A stretch of 64,000 nucleotides of DNA from Arthrobacter sp. M2012083 (GCF_000281065.1 NZ_AKKK01000038.1:1-64000); one strand, 5' to 3'; numbered from the stretch's first letter, positions 15,872 through 25,625 are shown. The notes: generated by a model from the letters alone, not told the origin. Translations and numbers: made by a program.

Positions 15872-17152
15872 AGGCAATGCACCCGGTGGATCCTGTTCCG
15901 TTGATTCTTTCTCCATCGGTCCGCTGACCACTACCTGCGCAGGGCTGTGAAGGAGGTAGCCATTGAGCCAGGAGAACAAGGCCCGGATCTTTTGCTGAAG
16001 ACCGGACAACAGCGCGAGGTGCACCAAAAGCCACGACAGGAAGGCAAGGATGCCTTGCAACTGGAGGCGCTTTCGGCCCAGCTCAGCCACTGCGGCACCG
16101 CGCCCCACCATCGCCATATAGCCTTTGTCCACATAGCGGAAGGGCGTCCGGCTGCCGCCACTGAGCTCCGCGAGGATGTTCTTTGCCGCCCACTTTCCGG
16201 CCTGTTGGGCGACCGAACCCAGTTGCGGCAATTTTGCGCCCGTGGAATCCGTGATGTTGGCTGCATCTCCAATGACGTAGACTCCTTCCGCATCGGGGGC
16301 AGTCAAGTCGGGTCGGACATCGATACGCCCGCCCCTCCCTTGGGCAAGACCCGATCCGGCTATGAGGTCGCCGGCCTTTAGGCCCCCGGCCCACACCACG
16401 ATTTGTCCGGGTACGGAACTCCCGTCCGCCAAAGTCACCCCGTCCTGCCGGACTTCAGTCACGCCCACACCCATGTGCAGTTGGACTCCCACCTTCTTCA
16501 AGTGGTCCGTGGCATAGCTCTGGGACTTCTTGGAGAACATATTCAGGACACTGGGAACCATGTCCACCAGGTGCACCCGGCAGCGCGCTGCCAGCGCCGG
16601 CGAGAAGTACTTGCTCACAACGTATTTGACGTTTTCGGCCATTGCTCCAGCCGTTTCAACACCAGTGGGCCCGCCTCCCACCACAACCACGTCCACAGAC
16701 CCGTCGGAGTTCCTGTCAGCCTGGTCCAGCAACCGCGTGAGGCCCGTCCCAAGCCTCGTTGCATCGGTGACCGAATACAGCGGGAAGGCATGCTCTTCCG
16801 CGCCGGGCGTATTGAAGAAATTCGGGACCGCCCCGACCGCGATCACCAGGATTTCGGCACGCACGGAACGGCCATCCGCAGTCCTGACCACTCGCTCAGC
16901 GGCGCTGACGGATTCCACCTTCGACGTCACAACCTTGACTGTCTTGTAGCGGCGGAAGACCGAACGAAGCGGCCGGGCGATGGCTGACACTCCGATTTGC
17001 GAGGTCGCCACCTGATAAAGGAGCGGCTGGAACTGGTGGTAGTTGTTCGCGTCGATCAGCAAGACACGAACACCCTTGCGTCCGAGCTCCTTGGCTGCTG
17101 CTACGCCCGCGAATCCGGCACCGACAATGATGACTGGGTATGAGTCCTCCAT
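15857..17152 (-). CDS. NAD(P)/FAD-dependent oxidoreductase, type II NADH dehydrogenase-like
   Basis: A 431-residue two-dinucleotide-fold flavoprotein. It has the N-terminal GAGFAGVAAAKELG FAD loop (about residues 11-24), a second VVVGGGPTGVETAG NADH loop near residue 160, and a YVIGDAA block (about 292-298). A hydrophobic patch near residues 360-385 could dock to the membrane. This fits a non-proton-pumping NADH:quinone dehydrogenase feeding the respiratory chain. Monocistronic, divergent from the histidine phosphatase gene. Confidence 0.83.
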   Translation of the reverse strand: MEDSYPVIIVGAGFAGVAAAKELGRKGVRVLLIDANNYHQFQPLLYQVATSQIGVSAIARPLRSVFRRYKTVKVVTSKVESVSAAERVVRTADGRSVRAEILVIAVGAVPNFFNTPGAEEHAFPLYSVTDATRLGTGLTRLLDQADRNSDGSVDVVVVGGGPTGVETAGAMAENVKYVVSKYFSPALAARCRVHLVDMVPSVLNMFSKKSQSYATDHLKKVGVQLHMGVGVTEVRQDGVTLADGSSVPGQIVVWAGGLKAGDLIAGSGLAQGRGGRIDVRPDLTAPDAEGVYVIGDAANITDSTGAKLPQLGSVAQQAGKWAAKNILAELSGGSRTPFRYVDKGYMAMVGRGAAVAELGRKRLQLQGILAFLSWLLVHLALLSGLQQKIRALFSWLNGYLLHSPAQVVVSGPMEKESTEQDPPGALPSQES

Positions 17153-17276
17153 GCGAGCAACTTACTTCACTCCCTCTCCGGACAACAGGGGTTCGCGATC
17201 GCCGTCGAGGGTTTATCTTCTGGTCCTATGGGTACGCAGTGGGTAGTGTTCTGCATTCGGCGACGCACGCGAAAGG

Positions 17277-18062
17277 GTGATCTTTGTGAATGAGGACGGG
17301 CTGACGGACGCAGTGCAGGAGGCCGGCGCTGTGGAGTTGCTCCTGATCCGGCATGGCGAGAGCGAAGGCAATGTGGCCGCGACGGAGGCTCGTTTGGCTG
17401 GAGCCGAAGTGATTGATGTTCCGGCCAGGGATGCTGATGTGAACCTATCGGGCACCGGACGGGACCAGGCCAAAGCACTGGGAACGGCGCTGGCCAGGAT
17501 TGCCGATGAACTCCGCCCGGACGCAGTTGTCTCTTCCCCCTATGCACGGGCCAGGCAGACCGCGGAAATTGCTGTTGAGGCCGCCGGCTGGCCTGTGAAG
17601 GTGCTCACCGATGAACGCCTCCGCGACCGCGAACTGGGCATCTTGGACCGGCTTACACGTTTGGGCGTGGAGACCCGATATCCGGACGAAGCCGAGCGGC
17701 GGCTGTGGCTGGGCAAGCTCTACTACAGGCCGCCGGGCGGGGAATCGTGGGCCGACGTCGCACTCCGCCTTCGTTCAATCCTGGATGAGCTCAACACCCT
17801 GGGAACAGGGCACCGGGTGATGCTGGTCTGCCACGACGCCGTCATCCTGCTGGTCCGTTATGTTCTGGAGGGCATGTCCGAGCAGGAAATCCTTGACCTT
17901 GCAGCGACCACGTCAGTGCTGAATGCATCCATCACCCGGTACGTGCGGCCTTCGGGCGCGGGGCCCTGGGAACTGGAGAGCTTCAATGTCGCTGACCACC
18001 TCACCGAACAGGGTGTCACGGTCACAGAACACGCGGGAGACGCCAGTGTCCACCCACAGTGA
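17277..18062 (+). CDS. Histidine phosphatase (phosphoglycerate mutase-like)
   Basis: A 261-residue histidine phosphatase. The catalytic LLIRHGESEGNV (about residues 23-34) supplies the phosphorylated histidine, and MLVCHDAV near residue 183 supplies the second. Substrate is not evident; the family ranges from phosphoglycerate mutases to phosphatases of small metabolites. Two GTG starts (17277 and 17286) are possible; I use the first. The stop overlaps the downstream hydrate dehydratase start by 17 bp, indicating co-expression. Confidence 0.8.
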   Translation: MIFVNEDGLTDAVQEAGAVELLLIRHGESEGNVAATEARLAGAEVIDVPARDADVNLSGTGRDQAKALGTALARIADELRPDAVVSSPYARARQTAEIAVEAAGWPVKVLTDERLRDRELGILDRLTRLGVETRYPDEAERRLWLGKLYYRPPGGESWADVALRLRSILDELNTLGTGHRVMLVCHDAVILLVRYVLEGMSEQEILDLAATTSVLNASITRYVRPSGAGPWELESFNVADHLTEQGVTVTEHAGDASVHPQ

Positions 18063-18963
18063 TTCCAGCACACCCACACTGGTGACACCCTCGCTTCTGC
18101 GTGAGTGGCCGTTGCCGGCGCCCGGAGAAGACAAGTACTCACGCGGTGCCGTGTTGGTCATTGGTGGAGCCCGGGCGACCCCTGGCGCCGCTTTGCTCGC
18201 CGGGACCGCAGCCCTTCGTGCAGGGGCGGGAAAGATTACCTTGGCCGTGGCCGAATCCGTAGCAGTGCAAGTGGGGGTTGCGCTGCCGGAGTGCGGCTCG
18301 ATCGCCCTGCCCGAGACCGCCGACGGGTCCGTGAGAGGTGAAGGATTGGACCGGATCTCGTCCTACCTGGAACGGGCCGACGCCGTGCTGATCGGCCCAG
18401 GTTTGGACGATCTCGAATTGGCGGAATCGCTTTTGCGAGCGCTGCTGGAGCGGGAGGAGTCGCACGGTGCCACGGACGACGGCGGAGCTCCAGCCGTCGT
18501 TCTTGATGCCTACGCCTTGGGCGGATTGGTGAAGATCGAGGACGAGTTGGGGCCGTGGCGGGGGCGGCTGATCCTGACCCCGAACCCTACCGAGGCCGGA
18601 CTTCTCCTGGGCAGGGACGTGGATGATCTGGGGGCTGATGTTGCTGAGGTGGCCCGGCGATTTGATGCGGTGGTGAGTTGCCAAGGATACATCGCCGCTC
18701 CGGAGCCTACGGAGGACTCGGTGCTGTGGAAGATCACCACGGGCTACGGCGGTCTGGGAACATCGGGAAGCGGCGATGTTTTGGCAGGAGCCATCGCCGG
18801 ACTCCGGGCTCGCGGTACCAGCGATGCCCAGGCCGCGTGCTGGGGCACCCATCTTCACGCGGCCGCCGCCGACCGCCTGGCTAGCAAGCTCGGGCCCCTG
18901 GGTTTCCTTGCCCGGGAGCTCGCTGACGAACTGCCCGCCCTCATGCTGGAGCTCAATACCTGA
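18046..18963 (+). CDS. nnrD: ADP-dependent NAD(P)H-hydrate dehydratase
   Basis: A 305-residue ribokinase-fold enzyme that repairs hydrated NADH and NADPH using ADP. It shows an early GAVLVIGGARATPGAALLAG (about residues 38-57), a mid LTPNPTEAGLL and the signature GTSGSGDVLAGAIAGL (about 245-260) with the catalytic Asp. The GTG start at 18046 has a GGAG upstream and overlaps the previous gene. The epimerase domain often fused to it is absent. Confidence 0.88.
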   Translation: MSTHSDSSTPTLVTPSLLREWPLPAPGEDKYSRGAVLVIGGARATPGAALLAGTAALRAGAGKITLAVAESVAVQVGVALPECGSIALPETADGSVRGEGLDRISSYLERADAVLIGPGLDDLELAESLLRALLEREESHGATDDGGAPAVVLDAYALGGLVKIEDELGPWRGRLILTPNPTEAGLLLGRDVDDLGADVAEVARRFDAVVSCQGYIAAPEPTEDSVLWKITTGYGGLGTSGSGDVLAGAIAGLRARGTSDAQAACWGTHLHAAAADRLASKLGPLGFLARELADELPALMLELNT

Positions 18964-18981
18964 TTCCCCTAGGCTGCCTTC

Positions 18982-19488
18982 ATGGGGACCTGGCGAAGTA
19001 GTACTCAATCATCGCGTGTGATGGTAAGCATCCTTGGGCTGCTTGCAATAACGGCTTACGCTCTCTGCGCGGCGTTGCAGATCCTGGTGTGGAATCCTCT
19101 CTCCGCTGTTCCGGGCGCCACCCTGAACGAGATTCATGAGGGCCTGGCCCGACGCAACGAATCAATATCGTTGGCCGCGGTAGTCACGTGGTCAAGCATT
19201 GGATCGGTTCTTGGTGCCCTCGTGGTTCTGCTGACTGCAAGACGCGTTATCTCACGGATGAGAACCGTTGCGATTCTCCAACTCTTGATCTTGGTGCTCG
19301 GCGCTCCTATGTATTTCTTCGCATCCTTCTCCCCCGGCATGGCCTTGGCGGACGCGTTTTTCATATCCGGCGGCGATTACTCTCCTTGGGGCAGGCTGCT
19401 GTATCTCGTGAGCGGGACGGCATTGACCGGCATGCTGATAGTGATGATCTTTCGTGGTAAGTCCGGCGTGCATTCGGCCCGCGCCTAG
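18982..19488 (+). CDS. Hypothetical membrane protein
   Basis: A 168-residue protein with four hydrophobic segments (about residues 14-36, 64-84, 93-113 and 136-158) and no recognised domain. TAGGCT at 18970-18975 lies six bases before the ATG with no ribosome site, suggesting a leaderless transcript. Its last 4 bp overlap the end of the convergent RecQ helicase gene. Confidence 0.7.
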   Translation: MGTWRSSTQSSRVMVSILGLLAITAYALCAALQILVWNPLSAVPGATLNEIHEGLARRNESISLAAVVTWSSIGSVLGALVVLLTARRVISRMRTVAILQLLILVLGAPMYFFASFSPGMALADAFFISGGDYSPWGRLLYLVSGTALTGMLIVMIFRGKSGVHSARA

Positions 19489-21149
19489 GCAGGCTTCAGC
19501 AATTCATGCTCGACGACGGCGGTGCGCGACAGGGTCTTGTAGCCCTCCTGTTCGAAGAGAACAGTCATGACATCGTCCTCGTGCCGCATCACCAGGCCCG
19601 GACCCCATTCTTTGTGGATCACAGTGGACTGCAACGGAAACAGGTTCTCTTCGTCTGAGGTGGGGTGTTTGGCGGAACCCGGCCCGGCGTCGTCGTGAAT
19701 GTCAGCGCATACATCACAGTTGCCGCAGGGCTCCGGCAGGTCCTCCCCAAAGTAGCCCAGCAGGAACTGACGACGGCAGGCATCCGTCTCGGCATAGCCT
19801 CGCATCATGGTGAGCCGCGACTGGTCCACGCGCTGCCGCGCCTCAGCCAGTTCGACGGCGCGGTCCACCAATGTGGTCAGCTTGGCCTTGGAGCTGAGTC
19901 GGGTTCCCCGCTTGCCTGTTGTCACCGCGCCGGCTTCCTCCAGTTGGTTAACCAGCGCCGTGACTCGGCGGGCAGGGAAACCGCTGAGCTCCACCAAGGC
20001 GGTCTTTGGAGCAGGCGCACCGGCATTCTTGATGACTTTCAGCACCGCCATGAGCGACTCCGCGTCCGGAGCGTGGGTGGCGAAGAATTTACGCAGCCCC
20101 AAGTCCTCGGCACGGTAGTGCAGTATCGCGAAGGCCTGTTCACCATCGCGGCCGGCGCGGCCGATTTCCTGGTAGTAAGAGTCCAAGGACTCCGGAATAT
20201 CCGCGTGCACCACAAACCGGACATTGGGTTTGTCGATCCCCATGCCAAAGGCAGTGGTAGCAACCACAACGTCCAGTTGGTCATCCAGGAATTGCTCGTG
20301 GATTCTCTCCCGGTCGGAGTCCGTGCGGCCTGCGTGGTAGGCCTCGGCACGGAGACCGTGCTCTGCCAGCTTGGCCGCGTATTTCCCGGTGTCCTTGCGG
20401 GTAGCGGCATACAGCAGCCCCAGCCCCTCCGCCCTGGCAAGCCCTACGACTTGTTCCACTACGGCTTGTCGCTTGCCTCTGTCCTCTTGGTGCCGGACAA
20501 CGTCGAGGCTGATGTTGGGGCGGTCGAAGCCTCGAACCAGGACCAGCGGCTCTGTCATGCCGAGCCGCCTCACGATTTCGTCACGCACAGGTGGGGACGC
20601 CGTTGCGGTGAGGGCCATGACCGGCGGCTTACCCAGACGTTCGCGGACGTTGCCCAGTTCGAGGTAGTCCGGCCGGAAGTCGTGGCCCCAGGATGAGACG
20701 CAATGTGCCTCGTCCACCACGAACATGGTGATGTCCAGCTTGGCGATCCGCTCCACAGTCTCCTGCTTGGCCAATTGCTCGGGGGCAAGGAACAGGAAGG
20801 TTGCTTTGCCGGTCTCGGCTGCCTGCCAGGCTTCCTCCACCTCGGAATCGCTGCGGGATGAATTGATGGCGACGGCAGCGCCCTCACCCAAATCGTCCGT
20901 CAACCCGTCCAGCTGGTCTTCCTGTAAGGCAATGAGGGGAGAAACGACGACGGCGGGCCGGCCCGTTTGGTTGTAAAGGTGCAGCGCCGCGACTTGATAC
21001 GTAGCAGACTTTCCGTACCCGGTAGGCATGACGGCCAGGACATCACGCCCCTCCACGAGGGCGGCCATGCCGGCGAGTTGGCCGTCGCGCAGCTCAGGCA
21101 AGGAAAAGGAAGAGGCCGCCAGGGCGGTCAGGGCAAGGTCATCGGACAT
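19485..21149 (-). CDS. recQ: RecQ family ATP-dependent DNA helicase
   Basis: A 554-residue superfamily-2 helicase that unwinds DNA 3'-5' in repair and recombination. Motif I is MPTGYGKS (about residues 39-46), motif II with the aromatic loop is VVDEAHCVSSWGHDFRPDY, and motif VI is QEIGRAGRDGE. A zinc-binding set (CRRQF ... CGNCDVC, about 440-465) marks the RQC region. No HRDC domain is visible, so it is shorter than E. coli RecQ. I use the ATG at 21149; a longer open frame upstream carries no conserved sequence. Confidence 0.87.
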   Translation of the reverse strand: MSDDLALTALAASSFSLPELRDGQLAGMAALVEGRDVLAVMPTGYGKSATYQVAALHLYNQTGRPAVVVSPLIALQEDQLDGLTDDLGEGAAVAINSSRSDSEVEEAWQAAETGKATFLFLAPEQLAKQETVERIAKLDITMFVVDEAHCVSSWGHDFRPDYLELGNVRERLGKPPVMALTATASPPVRDEIVRRLGMTEPLVLVRGFDRPNISLDVVRHQEDRGKRQAVVEQVVGLARAEGLGLLYAATRKDTGKYAAKLAEHGLRAEAYHAGRTDSDRERIHEQFLDDQLDVVVATTAFGMGIDKPNVRFVVHADIPESLDSYYQEIGRAGRDGEQAFAILHYRAEDLGLRKFFATHAPDAESLMAVLKVIKNAGAPAPKTALVELSGFPARRVTALVNQLEEAGAVTTGKRGTRLSSKAKLTTLVDRAVELAEARQRVDQSRLTMMRGYAETDACRRQFLLGYFGEDLPEPCGNCDVCADIHDDAGPGSAKHPTSDEENLFPLQSTVIHKEWGPGLVMRHEDDVMTVLFEQEGYKTLSRTAVVEHELLKPA

Positions 21150-21276
21150 TAAAAAGTGGCTCCGCGTTGTGGTTCCTGCGGCCACTTGCATCAGCCGAGA
21201 TGACCAGCCTAGCGCGGTCGGGCACCCGCCGTCGTATGCTGTTTCTCCGTTTGTGGATAACCTCGCATTCGTGACG

Positions 21277-21897
21277 TTAGCGCGGACCCTGCGAGCGTAC
21301 TTGATAGACAAGATGGGTGACGCGGGTTCCAGGAACGATCACGGGATCATCGAGCGGGATGTCCGTTGCCAGATCTCCGAACCAACGGATTCCGCTTCCG
21401 AGCAGTACCGGCACCAGGTCAACACGGATTTCGTCCATGACCCCGCGGCGCAAGCACTGCTGCACCACATCCGCGCCGGCAACGCCAATCTCCCTGCCAT
21501 CGGCCAGGTGGGCGGCACGCTCCAGTGCCGTTTCCAGGTCCCCTGCGAATTCAAACGGCGCGGGCTTGCCATCCCGCCGGACCGGTGGCCAGTCCGCCGG
21601 GGGTTCGCGGTGCGTCAGGACAACCGTTGGTGATTCATTAGGCGGGTGACCGCCCCACCCCTTGGCCACGTCGAAGATACGTCGGCCTGAGATGAACGCG
21701 CCCTCCCGCGGAAGTGACTTCCAGTAGTCGGCGTCGGCTTCGCTGAGATGAAACGGCACAGGGTGGCCGGGCATCCAGGTTTCAACGGGTCCGGCCTCGT
21801 ACCAATCGAACAAGGGCCCGATTCCGCCATCCTCGCGGGCGATGAATCCGTCAAGGGACATGGAAAACTGGGCTGATACGCGACTGTTCCTGTACAT
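21277..21897 (-). CDS. Dihydrofolate reductase family protein (RibD C-terminal type)
   Basis: A 206-residue protein of the RibD_C/DHFR-like fold. It starts with FSMSLDGFIA (about residues 11-20), a standard opening of the family, followed by GRRIFDVAKGW and GAFIS, and ends with a VLLGSGIRWF block. It probably binds NADPH; the substrate is unknown and a housekeeping folate role is unlikely. Monocistronic. Confidence 0.82.
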   Translation of the reverse strand: MYRNSRVSAQFSMSLDGFIAREDGGIGPLFDWYEAGPVETWMPGHPVPFHLSEADADYWKSLPREGAFISGRRIFDVAKGWGGHPPNESPTVVLTHREPPADWPPVRRDGKPAPFEFAGDLETALERAAHLADGREIGVAGADVVQQCLRRGVMDEIRVDLVPVLLGSGIRWFGDLATDIPLDDPVIVPGTRVTHLVYQVRSQGPR

Positions 21898-22000
21898 GGA
21901 ATCAGTGTCGTGGCACCGCTGGAGTTGTCAAGGATGATGCCCAACCGCAATGGTCATCAGGGTACTTATAAACGGTGGCAGTTGTGCCTATGCTTAGTCC

Positions 22001-22234
22001 ATGGAGCCCACTTCAGCCATCCTTCTAGTGTTTATCGGAGTGGTTGTCTGGCTCGGAGCCACCATCCTCCCCTTGGCCCTGCTTCCCTCCTCGCGCGCCG
22101 AGGAGGAGCACAAGCCCAGAGCACGCCATCCCCGCCAGCCTCGACGTGAGCCGCGCGCCGTCCACCGGTTTCGACCATCCTCACTGAAGGTCCGCTCGGG
22201 ACACCACGCCCATGCGCGGCCCCACGGCGCTTAG
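22001..22234 (+). CDS. Small single-pass membrane protein
   Basis: A 77-residue protein with one N-terminal hydrophobic segment (about residues 6-29) and a strongly basic, Arg/His/Pro-rich tail (RQPRREPRAVHRF). No family recognised. A TATGCT -10-like hexamer lies 6 nt before the ATG and no ribosome site is seen, pointing to leaderless expression. It ends 15 bp from the convergent levan fructotransferase gene. Confidence 0.5.
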   Translation: MEPTSAILLVFIGVVVWLGATILPLALLPSSRAEEEHKPRARHPRQPRREPRAVHRFRPSSLKVRSGHHAHARPHGA

Positions 22235-22249
22235 CCCAAGGGCCGCCGG

Positions 22250-23812
22250 CTACAGCGGATTACCAAACTCACGGATGGTGATTCCGGTGAAGTTCGCGGG
22301 GCCACCGTCCGCATACAGTGAAAGCCCTGTGTCGCCGTCCGCGAAGTGAACCTGCTGTGAAATCACGGTGTGCCCCGAGTTCACAAACACCTCAACGCTC
22401 TGCGTGTCCACAAAGATGCGTAGGTGCACTGACCGCGCATTGACATCGATAGGCGCTGCGGCCCGAGTGTAGGGCACGAGCGTGTACCCGCCCTGGTCTG
22501 AAGGCCCCCGATCAACGTATATCTCGTCGCCGAACTTGCCGATATTGGTATGACGGGAACCGTCCGGGGAACGGCCAACGGATACCCCCACATTGGTGGC
22601 CAGGTTCCATGAAATGTCGAGCTCCAGCTCGTAAGCACGCCCACTCCAGGGCAGTACCACGCTGCCGTTGACTGTGCGGTCGGGCAGGATCGTGGTGGCG
22701 GTGACATAACCCTGCAAAGCGGCAACCGGGGAGCTGAGCAAGCTGTACCAGCCTCCCGATTGCCGCTCCAGCCGCAGTTCACGCGTGATGGAGTTCTGCC
22801 CGTTGTAACCATCGGAGGCATCCGTGGGTACGTCGCGGGCGGCGTACTTCCAGTTGTTCATCCAAGCGATGGCCAGGCGCTTCGTTTCGGGGGCCTCGAC
22901 GGAGGGCCACGTCACGGCGGCATACCAGTCCCATCCCCAGTCGAGCCATTGCGGTGTGAGGTCATCAGCAACGAATGCCGTCCCGTTCCAGGCGCCCGTC
23001 CAATAGGCGAAGGTCATGGGCAGATCGACGCTGTATGCATCCATGCTCGCACCAAACACCCAATGCCGCGTGCCGTCGTCGGCGGTGATCTCGAACAGAT
23101 CCGGACACTCAATACCTCCCAGGGCGTGGTTCGGGTAGTCGAAGTTGGATTTCCAGTTCCAGTCCCGCAGGTTTGGTGAGGTGTAGAACGCTGCGTATCG
23201 AGCCCGCCCGATCACACACACCCACTCATCGCGTACTGCGTCCCAGTGGATCTTCGGGTCACGGAACCACTCAGCGTTCTCAATCTCAGCTTGGGTGGTA
23301 GCTGTTCGTCCGTCAGTGTTCACGATCACCGGGCCGGGGAGGGCGGCGAACGTGTAGCCGCCGTCCGTTGACCAGTACAGGTATTGCTCTTGGTACTTTC
23401 GAATGCCGTCCGTTGGCTGGGTAGCCAGCGCGACTACCGCTCCGGCACCAAAACCAGCAGTGTTCGCGGTGTCCACCACCGCCGACCCCGACCACACCGG
23501 GAAATCCGGCTGCAAGGGCATCACCACACCGTGGTGGGTGAAGGCCACGCCGTCACCGGTAGTTGCGTGATCCCACCCGCCCGGGCCGTTGTTCTGACCT
23601 GAGTGGAGATAGTAGAGCTGGTATGCGCCGTTGGTGTAGACCGGGCGTTGCGGGTCACACAGCCAGCCCGAAGGCGGCGTCATATGGTAAGCGGCCCGAA
23701 GGGAGGTCTGGGCGTGCGCCACCGCCAGGGGCTGGAGTCCACTGAAGGAAAGGGCGAGTGCCCCAGCGCCTGCACCTTGCAGGACGGAGCGTCGTGAAAT
23801 GTGGTGCGTCAT
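22250..23812 (-). CDS. Levan fructotransferase, DFA IV-forming (GH32), Tat-secreted
   Basis: A 520-residue secreted GH32 enzyme. It has a twin-arginine signal (ISRRSVLQG, RR at residues 7-8) with likely cleavage after AHA (residue 34). GWLCDPQ holds the nucleophile Asp53 in place of the usual NDPNG box, WFRDPK the stabiliser Asp185, and IECPDLF the acid/base Glu235. Known Arthrobacter levan fructotransferases degrade beta-2,6 levan to difructose dianhydride IV, and as I recall their sequence the match, including SGQNNGPGGWDHA, is close. A beta-sandwich domain fills the C-terminus. Start chosen for AGAGGA upstream. A levanase is the alternative. Confidence 0.8.
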   Translation of the reverse strand: MTHHISRRSVLQGAGAGALALSFSGLQPLAVAHAQTSLRAAYHMTPPSGWLCDPQRPVYTNGAYQLYYLHSGQNNGPGGWDHATTGDGVAFTHHGVVMPLQPDFPVWSGSAVVDTANTAGFGAGAVVALATQPTDGIRKYQEQYLYWSTDGGYTFAALPGPVIVNTDGRTATTQAEIENAEWFRDPKIHWDAVRDEWVCVIGRARYAAFYTSPNLRDWNWKSNFDYPNHALGGIECPDLFEITADDGTRHWVFGASMDAYSVDLPMTFAYWTGAWNGTAFVADDLTPQWLDWGWDWYAAVTWPSVEAPETKRLAIAWMNNWKYAARDVPTDASDGYNGQNSITRELRLERQSGGWYSLLSSPVAALQGYVTATTILPDRTVNGSVVLPWSGRAYELELDISWNLATNVGVSVGRSPDGSRHTNIGKFGDEIYVDRGPSDQGGYTLVPYTRAAAPIDVNARSVHLRIFVDTQSVEVFVNSGHTVISQQVHFADGDTGLSLYADGGPANFTGITIREFGNPL

Positions 23813-24141
23813 GAATGGGTTTCCTCTCGAGTCCCGCGGGCGCAGTTGACCGCTGGACGTCATGTGGTGGGCACAGCGGCAGCGCAGGGACGTCCATGTT
23901 CCCGGCAGCCAGCTGGCCGATGTGTGAGGTAGAGAAACCGGTGATGGACTGCCATGCCCGCGTTCAGGGGCTGTTGGCTCATCGGCTACGCAGGACGTTA
24001 GCGGGATGCACGTCAGCTGGTCAAGCGTTTTAGCGACAAAATATTTCCGGAAGTGACTTTTGCTAAAACGCTTGAACAACGCCTCATTCCGCGCTAACTT
24101 ACGAGTGATCAAACGCTTTAGCAGAATGGACATCAGCGCAG
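23813..24141. promoter_or_regulatory. Divergent promoter region of the levan cassette with three LacI-type sites
   Basis: Three related sites are seen: TCAAGCGTTTTAGCGA (24021-24036), TGCTAAAACGCTTGAA (24061-24076, inverted copy) and TCAAACGCTTTAGCAG (24109-24124). All share the AANCGNTT core of LacI-family operators. The last ends 18 bp before the intracellular GH32 start and the first two flank the likely core promoters. The LacI regulator at 28828 is the natural ligand. The rest of the region has no gene. Confidence 0.75.
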
Positions 24142-25578
24142 ATGAAACGCTCAGTCTTCTTCCAACCCGCCAACGGCTGGGTTGGGGACCTTATCCCTTT
24201 CGAGAAGGACGGGGAGTTTTGGCTCTTTTACCTTCATGAAGACCGCTCAACTCCTAAACCGGGCACCTCATGGAATCTGGTCACCACAAAAGACCTCACC
24301 CAGTTTGAGGACCATGGCGTTTCGTTGCAGCACGGCAGCGAAACCGACTTGGACTTCAACGCCTACACAGGCAGCATCATCACGGACCGGACCGGTGTGC
24401 ACCACCTGTTCTACACCGGCCACAACCCCCGTAACCTCGGCCCGGACGGCGCACCCCTTCAATTGGTGATGCACGCCACGAGCACTGACGGTATGAGAAC
24501 CTGGCAAAAACACCCCGAGCTCACCTTCGGAGCTCCGGACGGCTACGAGTCCGGTGACTGGCGGGACCCCTTTGTATTTTGGGATGACAGCAAGAACCAG
24601 TGGAGGATGCTCCTCGCAGCAAGGCACTCAACCGGTCCGGAACGTCGCCGCGGCGTCATCGCGCAGTGTGTGTCCACCGACCTGATGACCTGGCAGCACA
24701 CCGAACCGTTCTGGGATCCGCGTCGGTACATTACCCACGAATGCCCGGACGTCTTCTCCTGGGGAGACTGGTGGTACATGGTGTACTCCGAATTCTCGGA
24801 ATCGTTCACCACCCGGTACCGCATGTCCAAGAGCCCCGACGGGCCCTGGACCGTGCCCGCCTTGGACAGCATCGACGGCCGCGCCTTCTACGCGTCAAAA
24901 ACCGCTGAGCGGGAAGGGCGGCGCTTCTTCTTCGGATGGATTGCCAGTAAAGAAGGCAACGCAGATCAGGGTCCATGGCAGTGGGCCGGAACAATGTCCG
25001 TGCTGGAAGCCCTCCAGAACCCCGACGGGACACTGGGTTTTTCGTTCGCAGATGAACTCGTGGAGAGCTTCTGGGACGACGTCCCCCTGTCCTTGGACAG
25101 TTCCTTACCGGCTCGGCTCCACGTGCCGGACGGTTACACAGCGATAGTCTCCGACGAGGAACTGCCCCAGCAGTTTTACGCCAAAGCCGTCATTGACATC
25201 GCCGCCAACACCACCGAGTGCGGGCTTCTGCTGCGATCTAGCGACGACGGCGACCGGTCCTACGTTCTGCGATTGGAACCCAAACGCGGGCGGCTTGTCT
25301 TCGACCGCTGGCCGCGCACCATCACCGGGGACGCACAGTGGCACGTCTCGGGCGACGTCCCCTTCGATATCGAGCTCGAACGGCCCTGCGACCTCACCCC
25401 TGGCGAGCACACCCTTGAGGTCATCGTCGACGGCGACATTTGCGTCGCCGTCGTCGACCGTCAGGTTGCGCTCAGCACCAGGATCTACGACCTGACGGCA
25501 GGGAGGATCGGCGTCTTCGCCGGCGAAGGAACCGCCACCGTCACCAAACTTGAGATACGTCAGCGCACCGACAACTGA
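24142..25578 (+). CDS. Intracellular GH32-family glycosidase, possible DFA IV hydrolase or fructosidase
   Basis: A 478-residue GH32 protein without a signal peptide. The nucleophile box is altered to GWVGDLIPF (Asp16) instead of WMNDPNG, while the stabiliser WRDPFVF (Asp142) and acid/base HECPDVF (Glu200) are intact. A C-terminal beta-sandwich follows. As the first gene of the importer operon, facing the secreted levan fructotransferase, it is inferred to open imported difructose dianhydride or cleave levanbiose to fructose. Its exact reaction is not known to me from sequence. Confidence 0.72.
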   Translation: MKRSVFFQPANGWVGDLIPFEKDGEFWLFYLHEDRSTPKPGTSWNLVTTKDLTQFEDHGVSLQHGSETDLDFNAYTGSIITDRTGVHHLFYTGHNPRNLGPDGAPLQLVMHATSTDGMRTWQKHPELTFGAPDGYESGDWRDPFVFWDDSKNQWRMLLAARHSTGPERRRGVIAQCVSTDLMTWQHTEPFWDPRRYITHECPDVFSWGDWWYMVYSEFSESFTTRYRMSKSPDGPWTVPALDSIDGRAFYASKTAEREGRRFFFGWIASKEGNADQGPWQWAGTMSVLEALQNPDGTLGFSFADELVESFWDDVPLSLDSSLPARLHVPDGYTAIVSDEELPQQFYAKAVIDIAANTTECGLLLRSSDDGDRSYVLRLEPKRGRLVFDRWPRTITGDAQWHVSGDVPFDIELERPCDLTPGEHTLEVIVDGDICVAVVDRQVALSTRIYDLTAGRIGVFAGEGTATVTKLEIRQRTDN

Positions 25579-25625
25579 ATACCGCCCCATCCCCAACCTC
25601 TGTTCAATCAAGGGAGATTGCCGCT

